Assembly: GCF_000374145.1 (NCBI RefSeq)
Contig: NZ_KB893654.1
Location: 186,001-250,000, forward strand
Length of the DNA: 64,000 nucleotides
Origin: Neomegalonema perideroedes DSM 15528
GTDB lineage: Bacteria > Pseudomonadota > Alphaproteobacteria > Rhodobacterales > Rhodobacteraceae
Reading direction: 5' to 3'
Position numbers and translations under genes: made by a program. The notes beneath the pieces are model-generated. The model was not told where the DNA came from and searched no databases. It saw only the letters and a list, made by a program, of their open reading frames with translations. How positions within the stretch are numbered: the stretch's first letter is position 1; every line of letters begins with the position of its first letter. Below, in pieces: positions 34,862 to 44,856 of the stretch.

Positions 34862-35895
34862 GGCGCCCCCTCCTCAAGTTCGAATTGCAGCAGCAAGCTC
34901 CGCTGGAAAACGAGGAAATTATCGTCGGAGATCATATAAAGCCGCAAGCGCCGGGCCGCGCCTTCGCCCTCGTAGCGGACCGCCAGCCCCTCCATATTAT
35001 CGAGGCTCTGGCGGCGATTGCTGAAATCCGCGATGACCATGGCCCCCATCTGGACTTTGGGCTCCACCGCCGCGACCGGCAGACGCCGCACCCGCGCCGC
35101 CCAGCCATGGGTCAAACTCACGCGGCGCTCCAGCAGATAGATCCAGCCGTCCGGCCCCACGTCGAGATCCGTCGGCAGGAAGCCCTCGCGCAGACGCGGG
35201 CGCCAGGAGAGTTCAAGCGCCTCCTCATCCCGGAGAATCCAGGCGGGAATCGCGGCGTCGCCGGGACGGGAGTTCTCCGCCAGAGCCAGAAGCGCGCCGT
35301 CCGGCAGCACGCCGAGCGATTCGATCCCGCGATTGCGCGTCAGAGCCTGAAGCTCGGGCGGCGCATAGGCGCGGGCGGCGCGGGCGGGCCATTCGCCCTT
35401 TGGTGTCAGATCATAGCGCCAGATGCGGTGACGCCGCTCGAAGCCGACATAGGCGCTGCGCCCGTCCGGCGAGAAGGCGAGGGATTCGGCGTCGGCGTCC
35501 TCTTTGGGAAAGGCGCCGAGGCCGTCGGAGAGATCGCCGATCACGCCGGTCACGCCGGTCAGGCGGCCTGAGGCATCCTGCTCCAGCGTGAGCTTCACCC
35601 AGCCGCCGACGTCGGTCACGGCGTAAAGCGCGCCCCCCGGCCCGAAAGCCAGACTGGAGAGCCCGCCGAATCGCGGATGATCCGAATGCAGCGCATAGGC
35701 CGCCATGGGCTTCAGGCGCGGCGGAGATTCCGCGCGAGGCTTTCGGAGGTCGAAGGGAATCGGGACGGCCCGCAGATGCAGCGGCGCGAAAGACGCGGCC
35801 GGAATCGCCTCCTGCATCGCCTCCTGCGCGGCGGCGAGGCTCGCCCAGAGGAGCGCCGCCGCCAGCCCCAGAGCTTTGAGGCCGCCGAAGCTCAC
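34858..35895 (-). CDS. Secreted esterase-like/phytase-like beta-propeller protein
   Basis: 345 residues starting at GTG 35895, which overlaps the miaB stop (GTGA). A signal peptide ([16 protein letters not shown]) precedes a beta-propeller with the phytase-esterase (PF13449-type) marks [19 protein letters not shown] and N-x-E-G-L-A. Relatives are annotated as having esterase-like activity; the substrate is unknown. The frame is open for 42 more codons upstream, but those lie in miaB and are Arg-rich, so the GTG is preferred. Confidence 0.82.
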   Translation of the reverse strand: MSFGGLKALGLAAALLWASLAAAQEAMQEAIPAASFAPLHLRAVPIPFDLRKPRAESPPRLKPMAAYALHSDHPRFGGLSSLAFGPGGALYAVTDVGGWVKLTLEQDASGRLTGVTGVIGDLSDGLGAFPKEDADAESLAFSPDGRSAYVGFERRHRIWRYDLTPKGEWPARAARAYAPPELQALTRNRGIESLGVLPDGALLALAENSRPGDAAIPAWILRDEEALELSWRPRLREGFLPTDLDVGPDGWIYLLERRVSLTHGWAARVRRLPVAAVEPKVQMGAMVIADFSNRRQSLDNMEGLAVRYEGEGAARRLRLYMISDDNFLVFQRSLLLQFELEEGAP

Positions 35896-37265
35896 GCCGC
35901 CGAAGCCTCGGCGTCGATCATCTCGGCGGCGAGGCTGTTGGCGCGGACCTCGGTGATCTTCGCCCGCACGATCCGGCCCATGAGCGCCGCCGGGGCGTCG
36001 AGATGCACGCCTTGCAGCCAAGGGCTGCGCCCGACCATCTGGCCGGGCTTGCGTCCGACGCGCTCCAGCAGCACCTCGACCTCCATGCCGAGGCGGGATT
36101 GCGCGAAATCCTGCTGCTGCTTCACGAGCAGAGCCTGAAGCCGCTGAAGGCGGTCGGATTTCTCCGCCTCGGAGACCTGCGGCAGATCGGCGGCGGGGGT
36201 GCCCGGACGCGGCGAATAGGCGAAGCTATAGGCCTGCGCGTAGCCCACCCGCGCGACGAGGGCGAGGGTGTCCTGAAAATCGGCCTCGGTCTCGCCGGGG
36301 AAGCCCACGATGAAGTCGCCCGACACCGCGAGATCCGGACGCGCCGCGCGGCAGCGGTCGATGATCGCGACATATTCGGCGGCGGTGTGTTTGCGGTTCA
36401 TCGCCTTGAGGATCTTATCCGAGCCCGCCTGAACCGGCAGATGCAGATAGGGCATGAGCTTGGCGATGGAGCCATGGGCGGCGATCAGATCCTCGCTCAT
36501 GTCGCGGGGATGGCTGGTGACGTAGCGCAGCCGCAGGATTCCCTCCATGGCCGCCAGAGCCTCCAGCAGCCGCGCGAGGCCCCAGATTTCGCCCTCCGGG
36601 CCTTCGCCGTGATAGGCGTTGACGTTCTGGCCGAGGAGGGTGATCTCCCGCGCGCCGGAGGCGACCAGAGCTTCGGCCTCGGCGAGGAGCTTGGCGACGG
36701 GCCGCGAATATTCCGCGCCCCGCGTATAAGGCACCACGCAGAAGGCGCAGAATTTATCGCAGCCCTCCTGAACGGTCAGAAAGGCCGTGGGTCCGGTCTG
36801 GCGACGCGGGATCTTGGGCAGAGCCTCGAATTTATCCTCGACGGGGAAATCGGTGTCCACGCGCTTGGGGCCGGGCGCCCGCGCCTCGCGGACCAGCTCC
36901 GGCAGGCGGTGATAGGCCTGAGGCCCCACCACGAAATCCACCATGGGCTGACGGCGCAGAATCTCCGCGCCCTCGGCCTGAGCCACGCAGCCCGCCACGC
37001 CCACGAGGATCCCGGCGCCGCCTTCGGCTTTGCGCGCCTCGGCCATCTTCTTGATGCGCCCGAGATCCGAATAGACCTTTTCAGCGGCCTTCTCGCGGAT
37101 ATGGCAGGTGTTGAGCAGAACGAGATCCGCCTCTTCGGGCGTGGCGGCTTCGTCATAGCCCTCCGGCGCGAGGGCGTCGGCCATGCGCGTGGAGTCGTAG
37201 ACGTTCATCTGGCACCCGTAGGTCTTGACGAACAGCTTTTTGCGCGCAGGGGTCTCGGCGGACAT
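35892..37265 (-). CDS. miaB: tRNA-2-methylthio-N6-dimethylallyladenosine synthase MiaB
   Basis: 457 residues. UPF0004 domain with Cys18 (Y-G-C-Q-M-N), Cys54 (N-T-C-H-I-R) and a third Cys in V-A-G-C-V-A-Q; radical SAM domain with [16 protein letters not shown] domain at the end. The enzyme adds a methylthio group to i6A37 in tRNAs reading U-starting codons. The Met at 37265 is selected because the upstream extension is not family-like and GAGAG lies about 9 nt before it. It leads the miaB-phytase-like-cobB operon. Confidence 0.96.
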   Translation of the reverse strand: MSAETPARKKLFVKTYGCQMNVYDSTRMADALAPEGYDEAATPEEADLVLLNTCHIREKAAEKVYSDLGRIKKMAEARKAEGGAGILVGVAGCVAQAEGAEILRRQPMVDFVVGPQAYHRLPELVREARAPGPKRVDTDFPVEDKFEALPKIPRRQTGPTAFLTVQEGCDKFCAFCVVPYTRGAEYSRPVAKLLAEAEALVASGAREITLLGQNVNAYHGEGPEGEIWGLARLLEALAAMEGILRLRYVTSHPRDMSEDLIAAHGSIAKLMPYLHLPVQAGSDKILKAMNRKHTAAEYVAIIDRCRAARPDLAVSGDFIVGFPGETEADFQDTLALVARVGYAQAYSFAYSPRPGTPAADLPQVSEAEKSDRLQRLQALLVKQQQDFAQSRLGMEVEVLLERVGRKPGQMVGRSPWLQGVHLDAPAALMGRIVRAKITEVRANSLAAEMIDAEASAA

Positions 37266-37299
37266 TCGGAAACTCTCGCAGGCTCGGAGGAAAGGCCGA

Positions 37300-38091
37300 C
37301 TATACCCCGCGCCCGCGCCCGGAGTCGAGACGGGGCGCGTCGGGACGCGCCGAAGCGAGGCGGCGCAGCCAGACAAAAGACATCAGCGCCCAAGCCGCCG
37401 CCAGAGAAAACCACGTCCCGGCGTATTCGAGATGCTTATTGCGATAAGAGACGTCGGGCGGATCGGCGAGGGGTAGGGCGGTCGGATCTTCATCCGCCGC
37501 GAGGATCATCGTCGGCTCCGTCCCGAGCGCCGCCGCCAGAGCGGGAACGTCGCGTTCGAACCAGAGGCGATTCTCAAAATCCGGTTTGGGAATGGCGAAA
37601 TTGCCCTCGTCGAACCAGCGCAGGACGCCGCTCAGCTCCTGTTCCCCGGAGCGCAGGCTCTCGGGGCGGCTGGCGGGGTCGCGCTTGGCGGAGGGGACGT
37701 AGCCGCGATCCACGAGGATGCGGCGGGGCGCGCCCGCGGGCGTTTCGGCCTCGAAGACCTCCACCACCCGGAAGCCCGGCCCGTCGGGGGCGCGGCTGGT
37801 GGCGATGAGCGTTTCGGGCTCTTGAGCGTAGGCGCCCCGGATCAGCACGGGGCGGAATTGATCCGCCTCCGGCGTGGGGGCGGCGGGCAGAGGGCCGGGC
37901 GCGGCGGAGATCCGCGCTTCGGCCATGGCGATCAGCGCCTCCTTCCAGTGAAGGCGCTGAAGCTGCCAGAAGCCGAGGCTCAGCAGAAGCCCAAGCCCCG
38001 CCGCCGCGAAAAGGAGAGCGATCCCCAAAGCGCGACGGCTGCGGGCGGGCGGGGCCGCCTCAGGCGGCGTGGAGGAAATAGGCGCTGCCAA
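37300..38091 (-). CDS. SURF1 family cytochrome oxidase assembly protein
   Basis: 263 residues if started at TTG 38091. Two transmembrane helices bracket the protein: [13 protein letters not shown] (near 25-45), followed by the family W-Q-L-Q-R-L, and one near the end ([12 protein letters not shown]). Between them are R-G-A-Y and D-R-G-Y-V-P. SURF1 helps insert haem a into subunit I. No ATG fits; TTG 38091 keeps the basic R-S-R-R before helix 1 and overlaps ctaE by 32 nt, while TTG 38028 is an alternative right at the helix. Last gene of the oxidase cluster. Confidence 0.85.
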   Translation of the reverse strand: MAAPISSTPPEAAPPARSRRALGIALLFAAAGLGLLLSLGFWQLQRLHWKEALIAMAEARISAAPGPLPAAPTPEADQFRPVLIRGAYAQEPETLIATSRAPDGPGFRVVEVFEAETPAGAPRRILVDRGYVPSAKRDPASRPESLRSGEQELSGVLRWFDEGNFAIPKPDFENRLWFERDVPALAAALGTEPTMILAADEDPTALPLADPPDVSYRNKHLEYAGTWFSLAAAWALMSFVWLRRLASARPDAPRLDSGRGRGV

Positions 38092-38899
38092 TGTAGACCG
38101 AGATGAAGAGGAAGAGCCAAACCACGTCCACGAAATGCCAGTACCAGGCGGCGGCCTCGAAGCCGACATGGGCCTCGGGGGTGAAGTCGCCCTTCATGGC
38201 GCGCACGAGGCAGACCGCCAGAAACACCGCGCCGATGAAGACGTGGAAGCCGTGGAAGCCGGTCGCCATGAAGAAGACCGCGCCATAGAGGTCGCTCTGA
38301 AGCGTCAGGCCCTCATGATAGGCGTGGACGTATTCCAGAGCCTGCATGCCGAGGAAGATGAAGCCCAGGGCCACCGTCACCGCGAGGCCGCGGATGAGGT
38401 TCTTGCGGTCGTTCTCCAGCAGAGCGTGATGCGCCCAGGTGAGCGTCGCGCCCGAGAGCAGCAGGATCAGCGTGTTGATCAGCGGCAGGCCCCAGGGGTC
38501 CACCGGCTCGATTCCGGCGGGCGGGAAGGTGCCGAGCTTGCTGGCGTAATCCTCGGAGGTGACCATGTCCGAGGGATAGATCGCGCCCTTGAAATAGGCC
38601 CAGAACCAGGCCACGAAGAACATCAGCTCGGAGATGATGAACAGAATGAAGCCGTAGCGCAGGCCGATGCGCACCACCGGCGTATGATCGCCGGTGTTGG
38701 ATTCATGGATCACGCCGCGCCACCAGCCGAACATGGTGACGATCACGCCGACCAGCCCGATCCAGAACATGACGGGCGTGACGTCGTGCATCCACAGCAC
38801 GCCGCCGACGAACATGACGAAGGCCGCGACCGCGCCCACGAAGGGCCAGATGCTCGGTGGAAGAATATGATAATCGTGGTTTTTAACGGCGCTCGACAT
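38060..38899 (-). CDS. ctaE: Cytochrome c oxidase subunit III
   Basis: 279 residues with seven hydrophobic helices. Recognisable blocks are P-S-x-W-P-F-V-G near the start, [35 protein letters not shown], and the final [14 protein letters not shown]. It stabilises the aa3-type oxidase and its proton uptake. It follows ctaG by 39 nt. coxA (subunit I) is not in the window, a separation usual for Rhodobacterales. Confidence 0.96.
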   Translation of the reverse strand: MSSAVKNHDYHILPPSIWPFVGAVAAFVMFVGGVLWMHDVTPVMFWIGLVGVIVTMFGWWRGVIHESNTGDHTPVVRIGLRYGFILFIISELMFFVAWFWAYFKGAIYPSDMVTSEDYASKLGTFPPAGIEPVDPWGLPLINTLILLLSGATLTWAHHALLENDRKNLIRGLAVTVALGFIFLGMQALEYVHAYHEGLTLQSDLYGAVFFMATGFHGFHVFIGAVFLAVCLVRAMKGDFTPEAHVGFEAAAWYWHFVDVVWLFLFISVYIGSAYFLHAA

Positions 38900-38938
38900 G
38901 GCCCTGGGCTCCCTCTGGCGGTCTCTTCCGGCGACGGG

Positions 38939-39595
38939 TCAACGAACCGTCGTCGCCCCCTCGGCTCCCGGCGCGGCGGAGAGCGCGGCGGCCTCCTGCG
39001 GCGCGTCGAGCCTGTAGAACGTGTAGGATAAAGTGATGCTCGGCATCCGGCGCGTGCCCGCGTTCTCCCGGATGGCCGGATCGACGTAGAAGCTGACGGG
39101 CATATCCACGGATTCGCCCGGCTGCAAGATCTGCTCGGTGAAGCAGAAGCAGTCGATCTTGACGAAATACTCTCCCGCCGAGACGGGCGCGACGTTGTAG
39201 GTCGCTTGTCCCGCCACGACTTCGTCGGTCGGATTATGGGCGCGGTAGAAGATCAGCGTGTCCTCGCCGAGCCGCGCCTTCACCTCGCGCTGAAGCGGCG
39301 TGAAGGTCCAGGGCATGTCCGGCGCCTTGGAGGCGTCGAAGCTGACGGTGATGAAATCCTCGGTCGCGCCGCTCGGGCCGCCCCGGTCGGAGGCCAGCAC
39401 CGGCGTGCCGCCGTAGCCGGTCACGCGGCAGAACAGGTCATAGAGCGGCACGGCGGCGAAAGAGGCCGCGCCCATGGTCAGGACCACGCCCACCGCGATC
39501 CGCACCGTGCGGCGCAGACCCTTGCCGCGACGGGCCTCCAGCTCCTCCCGCGTCTCGGGGCGCGTTTCCCTGCGGCTCTCCGGCGTCGCGCTCAT
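38939..39595 (-). CDS. ctaG: Cytochrome oxidase copper chaperone CtaG/Cox11
   Basis: 218 residues. One N-terminal transmembrane helix (about 30-52), then the periplasmic copper domain. Marks are V-P-L-Y-D-L-F-C-R-V-T-G-Y-G-G-T, the copper motif I-D-C-F-C-F-T-E-Q and D-M-P-V-S-F-Y-V-D-P. It delivers CuB to subunit I. The ATG at 39595 overlaps the stop of the small upstream gene (ATGA), which fixes the start. Confidence 0.95.
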   Translation of the reverse strand: MSATPESRRETRPETREELEARRGKGLRRTVRIAVGVVLTMGAASFAAVPLYDLFCRVTGYGGTPVLASDRGGPSGATEDFITVSFDASKAPDMPWTFTPLQREVKARLGEDTLIFYRAHNPTDEVVAGQATYNVAPVSAGEYFVKIDCFCFTEQILQPGESVDMPVSFYVDPAIRENAGTRRMPSITLSYTFYRLDAPQEAAALSAAPGAEGATTVR

Positions 39596-39735
39596 AGCCC
39601 CGGCCCCCAAGAGCCCGTTCCCGTCTTGAGCTTCACGATGGTCACCGCGAAGATCAGCAGAGCGAAGAGGAGCAAAAGCCCCCCGACCAGATAATTGCGT
39701 CCCCGGCGACGACGGAAGATGTCATGTTCGGCCAT
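39592..39735 (-). CDS. Small membrane protein of the cox cluster (CoxF-type, 47 aa)
   Basis: 47 residues: a basic start (R-R-R-R-G-R-N), one transmembrane helix (L-V-G-G-L-L-L-L-F-A-L-L-I-F-A-V) and T-I-V-K-L-K. A small protein of this shape sits between ctaB and ctaG in many Rhodobacterales oxidase clusters and is thought to help assembly; the exact role is not established. It has AGGAAAGG about 7 nt before its ATG and overlaps ctaG by 4 nt. Confidence 0.8.
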   Translation of the reverse strand: MAEHDIFRRRRGRNYLVGGLLLLFALLIFAVTIVKLKTGTGSWGPGL

Positions 39736-39748
39736 GGCTCGCCTTTCC

Positions 39749-40720
39749 TCAGATCAGGGCGCCGATGGTCGGCCAGCCCCAAACGGAGCGGAGGGCGGCC
39801 TCGATCGGCAAAAGCGCGAAGATCGCGAAGAGATAGATCAACGAAAAGCCGAAAAGGCGTTTCTCGGCGGCGTAGCGGTCGGCTTCGGAGTCGGCGGTCG
39901 AGCGCCGCGCCACGCGCCGCGAGTCGATCAGAAAACGCGCGTTGAGCAGCAGCGCCGCCGCCAGAGACAAAGGCCCGCCCACCTCCGAGAAGGCCAGCGC
40001 GAGCGAGGCCGCCGCCAAAAGCAGCGCGTAGATCCAGATCAGACGGCGCGTATGGGGCTCGCCTGCGGTCACCGGCATCATGGGCACGCCCGCGGCGGCG
40101 TAATCCGGCCGGCGCCAGAGCGCCAGCGCCCAGAAATGCGGCGGCGTCCAGAGGAAGATCAGCAGGAACATCAGCAGGGATTCGACCGAGACCGAACCCG
40201 TCGAGACGGCCCATCCCACCATCGGGGGCAGAGCCCCCGCCGCGCCGCCGATCACGATGTTCTGCGGCGTCGCGCGCTTCAGCCACATGCTGTAGATCAC
40301 GACGTAGAAGAAGATGGTGAAGGCCAGAAGCCCCGCCGCCAGAGGATTGGCGAAGACCGCCAGCATGGCCACGGAGAGCACCGCCAGAACCAGCCCGAGC
40401 GAGCGGGCTTCTTCGGCCTGCACGCGTCCGGCGGGAATGGGGCGCCGACGGGTGCGGTCCATATGGGCGTCGATGTCGGCGTCCCACCACATGTTCAGCG
40501 CGCCCGAGGCGCCCGCGCCCACCGCCACGCAGAGCAGGGCCGCGAAGGCCACCACCGGATGCGGCGGATGAGGCGCCGCCGCCATGCCCGCGAAGGCGGT
40601 GAAGATCGACAGCGACATCACCCGCGGCTTGAGCAGCTGGAGATAATCGCCCAGCTCCGCGTCGCCGCCCTTGCCGGAGGCGGCGCCGATCCTCTCCATC
40701 TCCACGGCGGGATTGGCCAT
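39749..40720 (-). CDS. ctaB: Haem O synthase (protoheme IX farnesyltransferase)
   Basis: 323 residues, about nine transmembrane helices. The prenyltransferase Asp motif is N-M-W-W-D-A-D-I-D-A-H-M-D-R-T-R-R-R-P near residues 75-95, and the second conserved loop is P-H-F-W-A-L-A. It adds the farnesyl tail to haem B on the way to haem A. It lies 37 nt after ctaC and 13 nt before the small CoxF-type gene. Length normal. Confidence 0.95.
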   Translation of the reverse strand: MANPAVEMERIGAASGKGGDAELGDYLQLLKPRVMSLSIFTAFAGMAAAPHPPHPVVAFAALLCVAVGAGASGALNMWWDADIDAHMDRTRRRPIPAGRVQAEEARSLGLVLAVLSVAMLAVFANPLAAGLLAFTIFFYVVIYSMWLKRATPQNIVIGGAAGALPPMVGWAVSTGSVSVESLLMFLLIFLWTPPHFWALALWRRPDYAAAGVPMMPVTAGEPHTRRLIWIYALLLAAASLALAFSEVGGPLSLAAALLLNARFLIDSRRVARRSTADSEADRYAAEKRLFGFSLIYLFAIFALLPIEAALRSVWGWPTIGALI

Positions 40721-40757
40721 TTCGCTGGTCCCCTCGACGGTTGAACGGATGTGAGTC

Positions 40758-41600
40758 TCAGCGCGCCTCGGCGAGGCGGGTCGGCTGGGCGCCGCCCAGC
40801 GCGGCCACGTTCTCCGCGACCCAGGCGTCGTATTCCTCCTGCGGGACCACCTTCACCATGATCGGCATGAAGCTGTGGTCTTTGCCGCAGAGCTCGGAGC
40901 ACTGGCCGTAGAAGGTGCCGACCACTTCAGGGCGGAACCAAGTCTCGTTGAGGCGGCCCGGCACGGCGTCCATCTTCACGCCGAAGCTGGGCACGGTCCA
41001 CGCGTGGATCACGGTGCTGGCGGTCAGCTGAAGGCGCACGGTCTTGCCGACCGGGATCACCAGCGGATCGCTGGTCGCGAGCAGCCAAGGCAGATCTTCT
41101 TCGGCGGCCTCGTCCTCGGTCAGCATGATCGAGGTGAAGTTGATCTCCTGATCGTCGGGCAGGGGATAGGTGTATTCCCAGTTCCACTGATGGCCGACGG
41201 CCTTGATGGTGACGTCGGCGGGGGGGATCTCCTCCTGGAAGTACAGGAGGCGGATCGAAGGCCCGGCGATAAGCGCCAGAATGATCACCGGAACGATGGT
41301 CCAGACCACTTCGACCAGCGTGTTATGCGTGAAGCGGCGGGGCTCGGGGTTCCGTTTCGCGCTGAAGCGGAAGCAGGTGTAGAGCAGCAGCGCCACCACG
41401 AAGAGCGTGATGAAGGTGATGATCCAGAGCAAGAGGTTATGCACGCCATGCGTGCGGTCGGCGACTTCGGTCGCCGCCGGCTGAAAGCCCGTCTGCCAGT
41501 TCACGGCGTGGCCGAGAGTCTCCTGAGCGACGGCCGCGCCTGCGGCGAGCGTCAGCCCCGCGGCGAAGATCATGGCTGCGGGTTTCGCGTAGCTGCGCAT
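40758..41600 (-). CDS. ctaC: Cytochrome c oxidase subunit II
   Basis: 280 residues. Signal peptide (A-A-V-A-Q-E near 26), two transmembrane helices (about 55-120) and a cupredoxin domain. The dinuclear CuA site is complete: His in V-I-H-A-W, then C-S-E-L-C-G-K-D-H-S-F-M. W-N-W-E-Y is the cytochrome c electron-entry patch. First gene of the cluster; a GGGAGAGGG-type site precedes the ATG at 41600. Divergent from tldD. Confidence 0.96.
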   Translation of the reverse strand: MRSYAKPAAMIFAAGLTLAAGAAVAQETLGHAVNWQTGFQPAATEVADRTHGVHNLLLWIITFITLFVVALLLYTCFRFSAKRNPEPRRFTHNTLVEVVWTIVPVIILALIAGPSIRLLYFQEEIPPADVTIKAVGHQWNWEYTYPLPDDQEINFTSIMLTEDEAAEEDLPWLLATSDPLVIPVGKTVRLQLTASTVIHAWTVPSFGVKMDAVPGRLNETWFRPEVVGTFYGQCSELCGKDHSFMPIMVKVVPQEEYDAWVAENVAALGGAQPTRLAEAR

Positions 41601-41949
41601 GGGTTGTCCCTCTCCCTTGCTCCCCTTCGCCGCGCTCTCCGACGGAGCCCTTGCGGGCTCGACCTGATCGGCGGACGCGGCCTGTCCTTAAAGCGCCACA
41701 AAGCACAGGAAAGCCCGGGGCGCAAGTCGGCCCTTGGCCTCATCGGGCGGCGGAAGGCCGCATGGGCGCGCGCGCAGGCTCCGGAGGGCCGCCCCCGCGC
41801 CCCTTCCGACGCGCCTCTTGCGCCGGAGGCTCCGAGGGCGCATCTAGACTCCGCCGATCTTCAGGATCCGGCGGGATTTCGGCCGGGGGGATTCCGGAAG
41901 GAGTCTCCCGGAGATCCCTCCGAAGCCCCGGAGCCCGCAAGGAGTTCAG
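41601..41949. other. 349-nt divergent gap between ctaC and tldD
   Basis: Promoters for both genes must lie here. The AAGGAG of tldD is at 41939-41944. I see GC-rich short inverted repeats but no clear operator, small gene or terminator. Confidence 0.5.
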
Positions 41950-43407
41950 ATGACCTCGCCCGCCTCCTCCTCCTCCGTCTCCTCCGCCCCCTTCGCGCCT
42001 TTCGGAGCGCAGCTTGATTCGGAGGCCGCGCGGCGCATCCTGAGCGAGGCGCTCAAGGGCGCCGACGACGGCGAGCTTTATCTCGAACGCCGCCGCATCG
42101 AGCATCTGTCCTTCGACGACGGCCGCCTCGCCGAGGCTCAGGCGGATTCGGCGCAAGGCTTCGGGCTGCGGGTGGTGGCGGGCGAAACCGTCGGCTACGC
42201 CCATTCGCCCGAGTTGACCGAGGCCGCTCTGAGGCGCGCGGCGGCGGCGGCCTCCGAGGCGGCGACGGCGGGGCGTCAGGCGAATCTCGCGCTCTCGCCG
42301 GAGCGCGCTGAGCGTCCTTCCCTCTATGAGGCGCGCAATCCTCTGGACGGCGGCTCCCTCGGCGCCAAGGCGGCGCTCCTCCGCGAGATCGACGCCTATG
42401 TCCGCGCCCGCGATCCGCGCGTGAAGCAGGTGAGCGCCTCGCTCGGGGGCGGCCTCACGGAGGTGGAGATCCTCCACGCCGACGGAAAGCGCGTGTCGGA
42501 TTCGCGGCCTTCGGTGCGGCTGATGGTCAGCGTGATCGTCGAGAGCAACGCCCGTCGTGAAAGCGGATACGCCCTGCTCGGCGGACGCCACGGCTTCGAG
42601 CGGCTGATCAGCCCCGAGGGCTGGCGCCATGTCGCCGACGAGGCTCTGCGCCGCGCTCTGCTGAATCTGGAGGCCGAAGAGGCGCCGGCGGGACAGATGG
42701 AGGTGGCTCTGGCTTCGGGCGGACCCGGCGTGCTCTTGCATGAGGCGGTGGGCCATGGGCTGGAGGGCGACTTCAACCGCAAAGGCACTTCGGCCTTCTC
42801 GAAGCTGATGGGCGAGCAGGTGGCGGCCAAGGGCGTCACCGTGGTGGACGACGGGACCATCCCCGAGGCGCGCGGCTCGCTCAACGTCGACGACGAAGGC
42901 GAGCCCACCGCGCGCAACGTGCTGATCGAGGACGGGCGGCTCGTGGGCTATATGCAGGATCGTCAGAACGCCCGGCTGATGGGCGCCAAGCCCACGGGCA
43001 ACGGGCGGCGCCAGTCCTACGCGCATATGCCCATGCCGCGCATGACCAACACCTTCGCCCTCGCCGGGCCGCATGATCCTCAGGAGATCGTCAAGGCGGT
43101 GAAGGACGGGATCTACGCCGTGGAGTTCTCCGGCGGACAGGTGGACATCACCTCCGGGAAATTCGTCTTCAACTGCGTCGAGGCCTATCGGGTGAAGAAC
43201 GGCGAGATCCTGCATCCGGTGAAGGGCGCGACCATCATCGGCGACGGCCCGACCGCTCTGAAGCAGATCCGCATGGTCGGAAACGACGTGAAGCTGGACG
43301 ACGGCGGCGGCACCTGCGGCAAGAACGGCCAAGGCGTGCCGGTCACCTGCGGCCAGCCGAGCCTGCTCATTGACGGGCTGGTGGTCGGCGGGCGCGGCGA
43401 GCGCTAA
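41950..43407 (+). CDS. tldD: Metalloprotease TldD
   Basis: 485 residues. The metal site H-E-A-V-G-H-G-L-E-G-D is near residues 261-271, and the conserved C-terminal block N-C-V-E-A-Y-R-V and G-x-C-G-K-N-G-Q-G-V-P-V are present. TldD with TldE forms a heterodimeric protease that matures modified peptides and degrades unfolded peptides. It is often next to ctaC in Rhodobacterales. AAGGAG is 5 nt before the ATG. Its TAA overlaps the convergent TIGR02444 gene stop by a shared CTAA. Confidence 0.95.
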   Translation: MTSPASSSSVSSAPFAPFGAQLDSEAARRILSEALKGADDGELYLERRRIEHLSFDDGRLAEAQADSAQGFGLRVVAGETVGYAHSPELTEAALRRAAAAASEAATAGRQANLALSPERAERPSLYEARNPLDGGSLGAKAALLREIDAYVRARDPRVKQVSASLGGGLTEVEILHADGKRVSDSRPSVRLMVSVIVESNARRESGYALLGGRHGFERLISPEGWRHVADEALRRALLNLEAEEAPAGQMEVALASGGPGVLLHEAVGHGLEGDFNRKGTSAFSKLMGEQVAAKGVTVVDDGTIPEARGSLNVDDEGEPTARNVLIEDGRLVGYMQDRQNARLMGAKPTGNGRRQSYAHMPMPRMTNTFALAGPHDPQEIVKAVKDGIYAVEFSGGQVDITSGKFVFNCVEAYRVKNGEILHPVKGATIIGDGPTALKQIRMVGNDVKLDDGGGTCGKNGQGVPVTCGQPSLLIDGLVVGGRGER

Positions 43408-43907
43408 GCTCTCCGCCAGACCTCCCAGAGCCGGGCGAGGGCCTCCAAATCCCCGCCCGCCCGATCTGAGGCCGCGCCCAGAGCCCGCAGATTCGCCAAG
43501 GCCAAAGCTTCGGAGGCTTCGGCCCACGGAGTCCGGGGGAGGGGGAGGGCCTCCAGCCAGCCGATCAGCCGCAGCTCCATGGCCAGCTCCAGCGCCTTGA
43601 CCTCGCGGCGGGCGGCTTCGGAATCCTCGGGGGGGAGGAGGCGGAATCCCGTCTTCATCTCCCGCCGGACCGCCCGCAGAGGCCGCACGACCCGCGTCGT
43701 CCACTCCTCCGCGAGATCCGCCGCCTTCCGGGCTTCCTCCGGCCCCAGAGCCTCGCCGCCTCCGGCCCGCCAGAGCCCGTAAAGCGCGAGGACCACGTCC
43801 CAGCCCGCCGCCTCCTGAAGCGCGAGCAAAGCGGCCTCCGCGCCGGGGGCGGCGTAAAAATCGAGGGCGAATCTCCGGAAACCGGAACTCAGGGCGTCGG
43901 GCGTCAT
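43404..43907 (-). CDS. TIGR02444 family protein (DUF2390-like)
   Basis: 167 residues, helical and Ala/Leu/Glu-rich. Features are F-A-L-D-F-Y-A-A-P-G near residue 14, L-Q-E-A-A-G-W-D-V-V-L-A-L-Y-G-L-W near 32-47, and R-x-x-R-x-x-M-K. This layout matches the TIGR02444 family of unknown function. The stop TAG overlaps the tldD stop from the opposite strand, so the two genes converge with no space for a terminator. Confidence 0.75.
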   Translation of the reverse strand: MTPDALSSGFRRFALDFYAAPGAEAALLALQEAAGWDVVLALYGLWRAGGGEALGPEEARKAADLAEEWTTRVVRPLRAVRREMKTGFRLLPPEDSEAARREVKALELAMELRLIGWLEALPLPRTPWAEASEALALANLRALGAASDRAGGDLEALARLWEVWRRA

Positions 43908-43993
43908 GGTTTCCTCTGGGTTTAGAGCCGGTTTCGCGCTATGCTGACCGCCAGCTGATCATGGGGCGGCGTAGGTCCGAATATAGGCATGAC

Positions 43994-44200
43994 ATGGAAG
44001 ATTCCGGCGTCGAATCGGCTTTGCGCGCGCGGCTGGAGGCTCTGCAGGCCGAACACCGCGCTCTCGACGAAGAAATCGCGCAGAGGGCGGAGACGCCGGG
44101 CGACGAACTCGCTTTGCGGCGGCTGAAGAAGCGCAAGCTCATGCTCAAGGACGAGATCGCGCGGCTCGGCGACTCGCTTTATCCTGACATCATCGCGTGA
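43994..44200 (+). CDS. YdcH family (DUF465) small coiled-coil protein
   Basis: 68 residues, one helical hairpin: L-E-A-L-Q-A-E-H-R-A-L-D-E-E-I, then L-K-K-R-K-L-M-L-K-D-E-I-A-R-L. That second block is the DUF465 signature; in this group the protein ends in P-D-I-I-A. The ATG at 43994 matches the family start; an in-frame ATG at 43961 would add 11 basic residues. Function unknown. It precedes purE, a common alphaproteobacterial arrangement. Confidence 0.85.
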   Translation: MEDSGVESALRARLEALQAEHRALDEEIAQRAETPGDELALRRLKKRKLMLKDEIARLGDSLYPDIIA

Positions 44201-44310
44201 CGACGCGTTCCCGTCGCGTCGCGTGACGGCGCGTTCCGATTCCCATCTTGCTTCTTGGCGGCGGGCCTTCATGATGGGCCGCTTCTGAAACCCAGAAGAA
44301 GGGGGACGCC

Positions 44311-44856
44311 TTGAGCAAGGCGGAGGGGAACGAGGTCCGGTCTTCGGAAAAGGCCGTCGTCGGCGTGGTCATGGGCAGCCGCTCGGATTGGCCGACCATG
44401 AAGGCCGCGGCCGAAATGCTGGAGCGCTTCGGCGTGGCCTATGAGGCCAAGGTGGTCTCGGCGCATCGCACGCCGGACCGGCTTTTCGCCTACGCCGAGA
44501 CCGCCGCGAGCCGGGGGATCAAGGTGGTCGTGGCGGGCGCGGGAGGCGCGGCCCATCTGCCGGGCATGATCGCCTCGAAAACCAATCTGCCGGTTCTGGG
44601 CGTGCCGGTGCGCAGCGCGGCGCTCAGCGGATGGGACAGCCTGCTCTCCATCGTGCAGATGCCCAAGGGCGTGCCGGTCGGGACTCTGGCCGTCGGCGAG
44701 GCGGGCGCCGCCAACGCCGGACTTCTGGCCGTGCAGATCCTCGCCGCCTTCGATCCTGAACTCTCGGGGCGTCTGGCGCTCTGGCGGGCTGAACAAACGG
44801 CCTCGGTGCCGGAGACCGTGGAAGATGAAGATGCGGATTCGGGGGTTTCGGCATGA
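44311..44856 (+). CDS. purE: N5-carboxyaminoimidazole ribonucleotide mutase
   Basis: 181 residues starting with TTG at 44311 (AGAAGGGGG about 5 nt upstream; no earlier ATG fits). Core motifs are [12 protein letters not shown] and V-S-A-H-R-T-P-D-R, followed by [11 protein letters not shown], the substrate loop with the catalytic His. It moves the carboxylate from N5 to C4 in purine synthesis, after PurK. The first 15 residues and the last 15 acidic residues are extensions. Its stop overlaps purK (ATGA). Confidence 0.95.
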   Translation: MSKAEGNEVRSSEKAVVGVVMGSRSDWPTMKAAAEMLERFGVAYEAKVVSAHRTPDRLFAYAETAASRGIKVVVAGAGGAAHLPGMIASKTNLPVLGVPVRSAALSGWDSLLSIVQMPKGVPVGTLAVGEAGAANAGLLAVQILAAFDPELSGRLALWRAEQTASVPETVEDEDADSGVSA

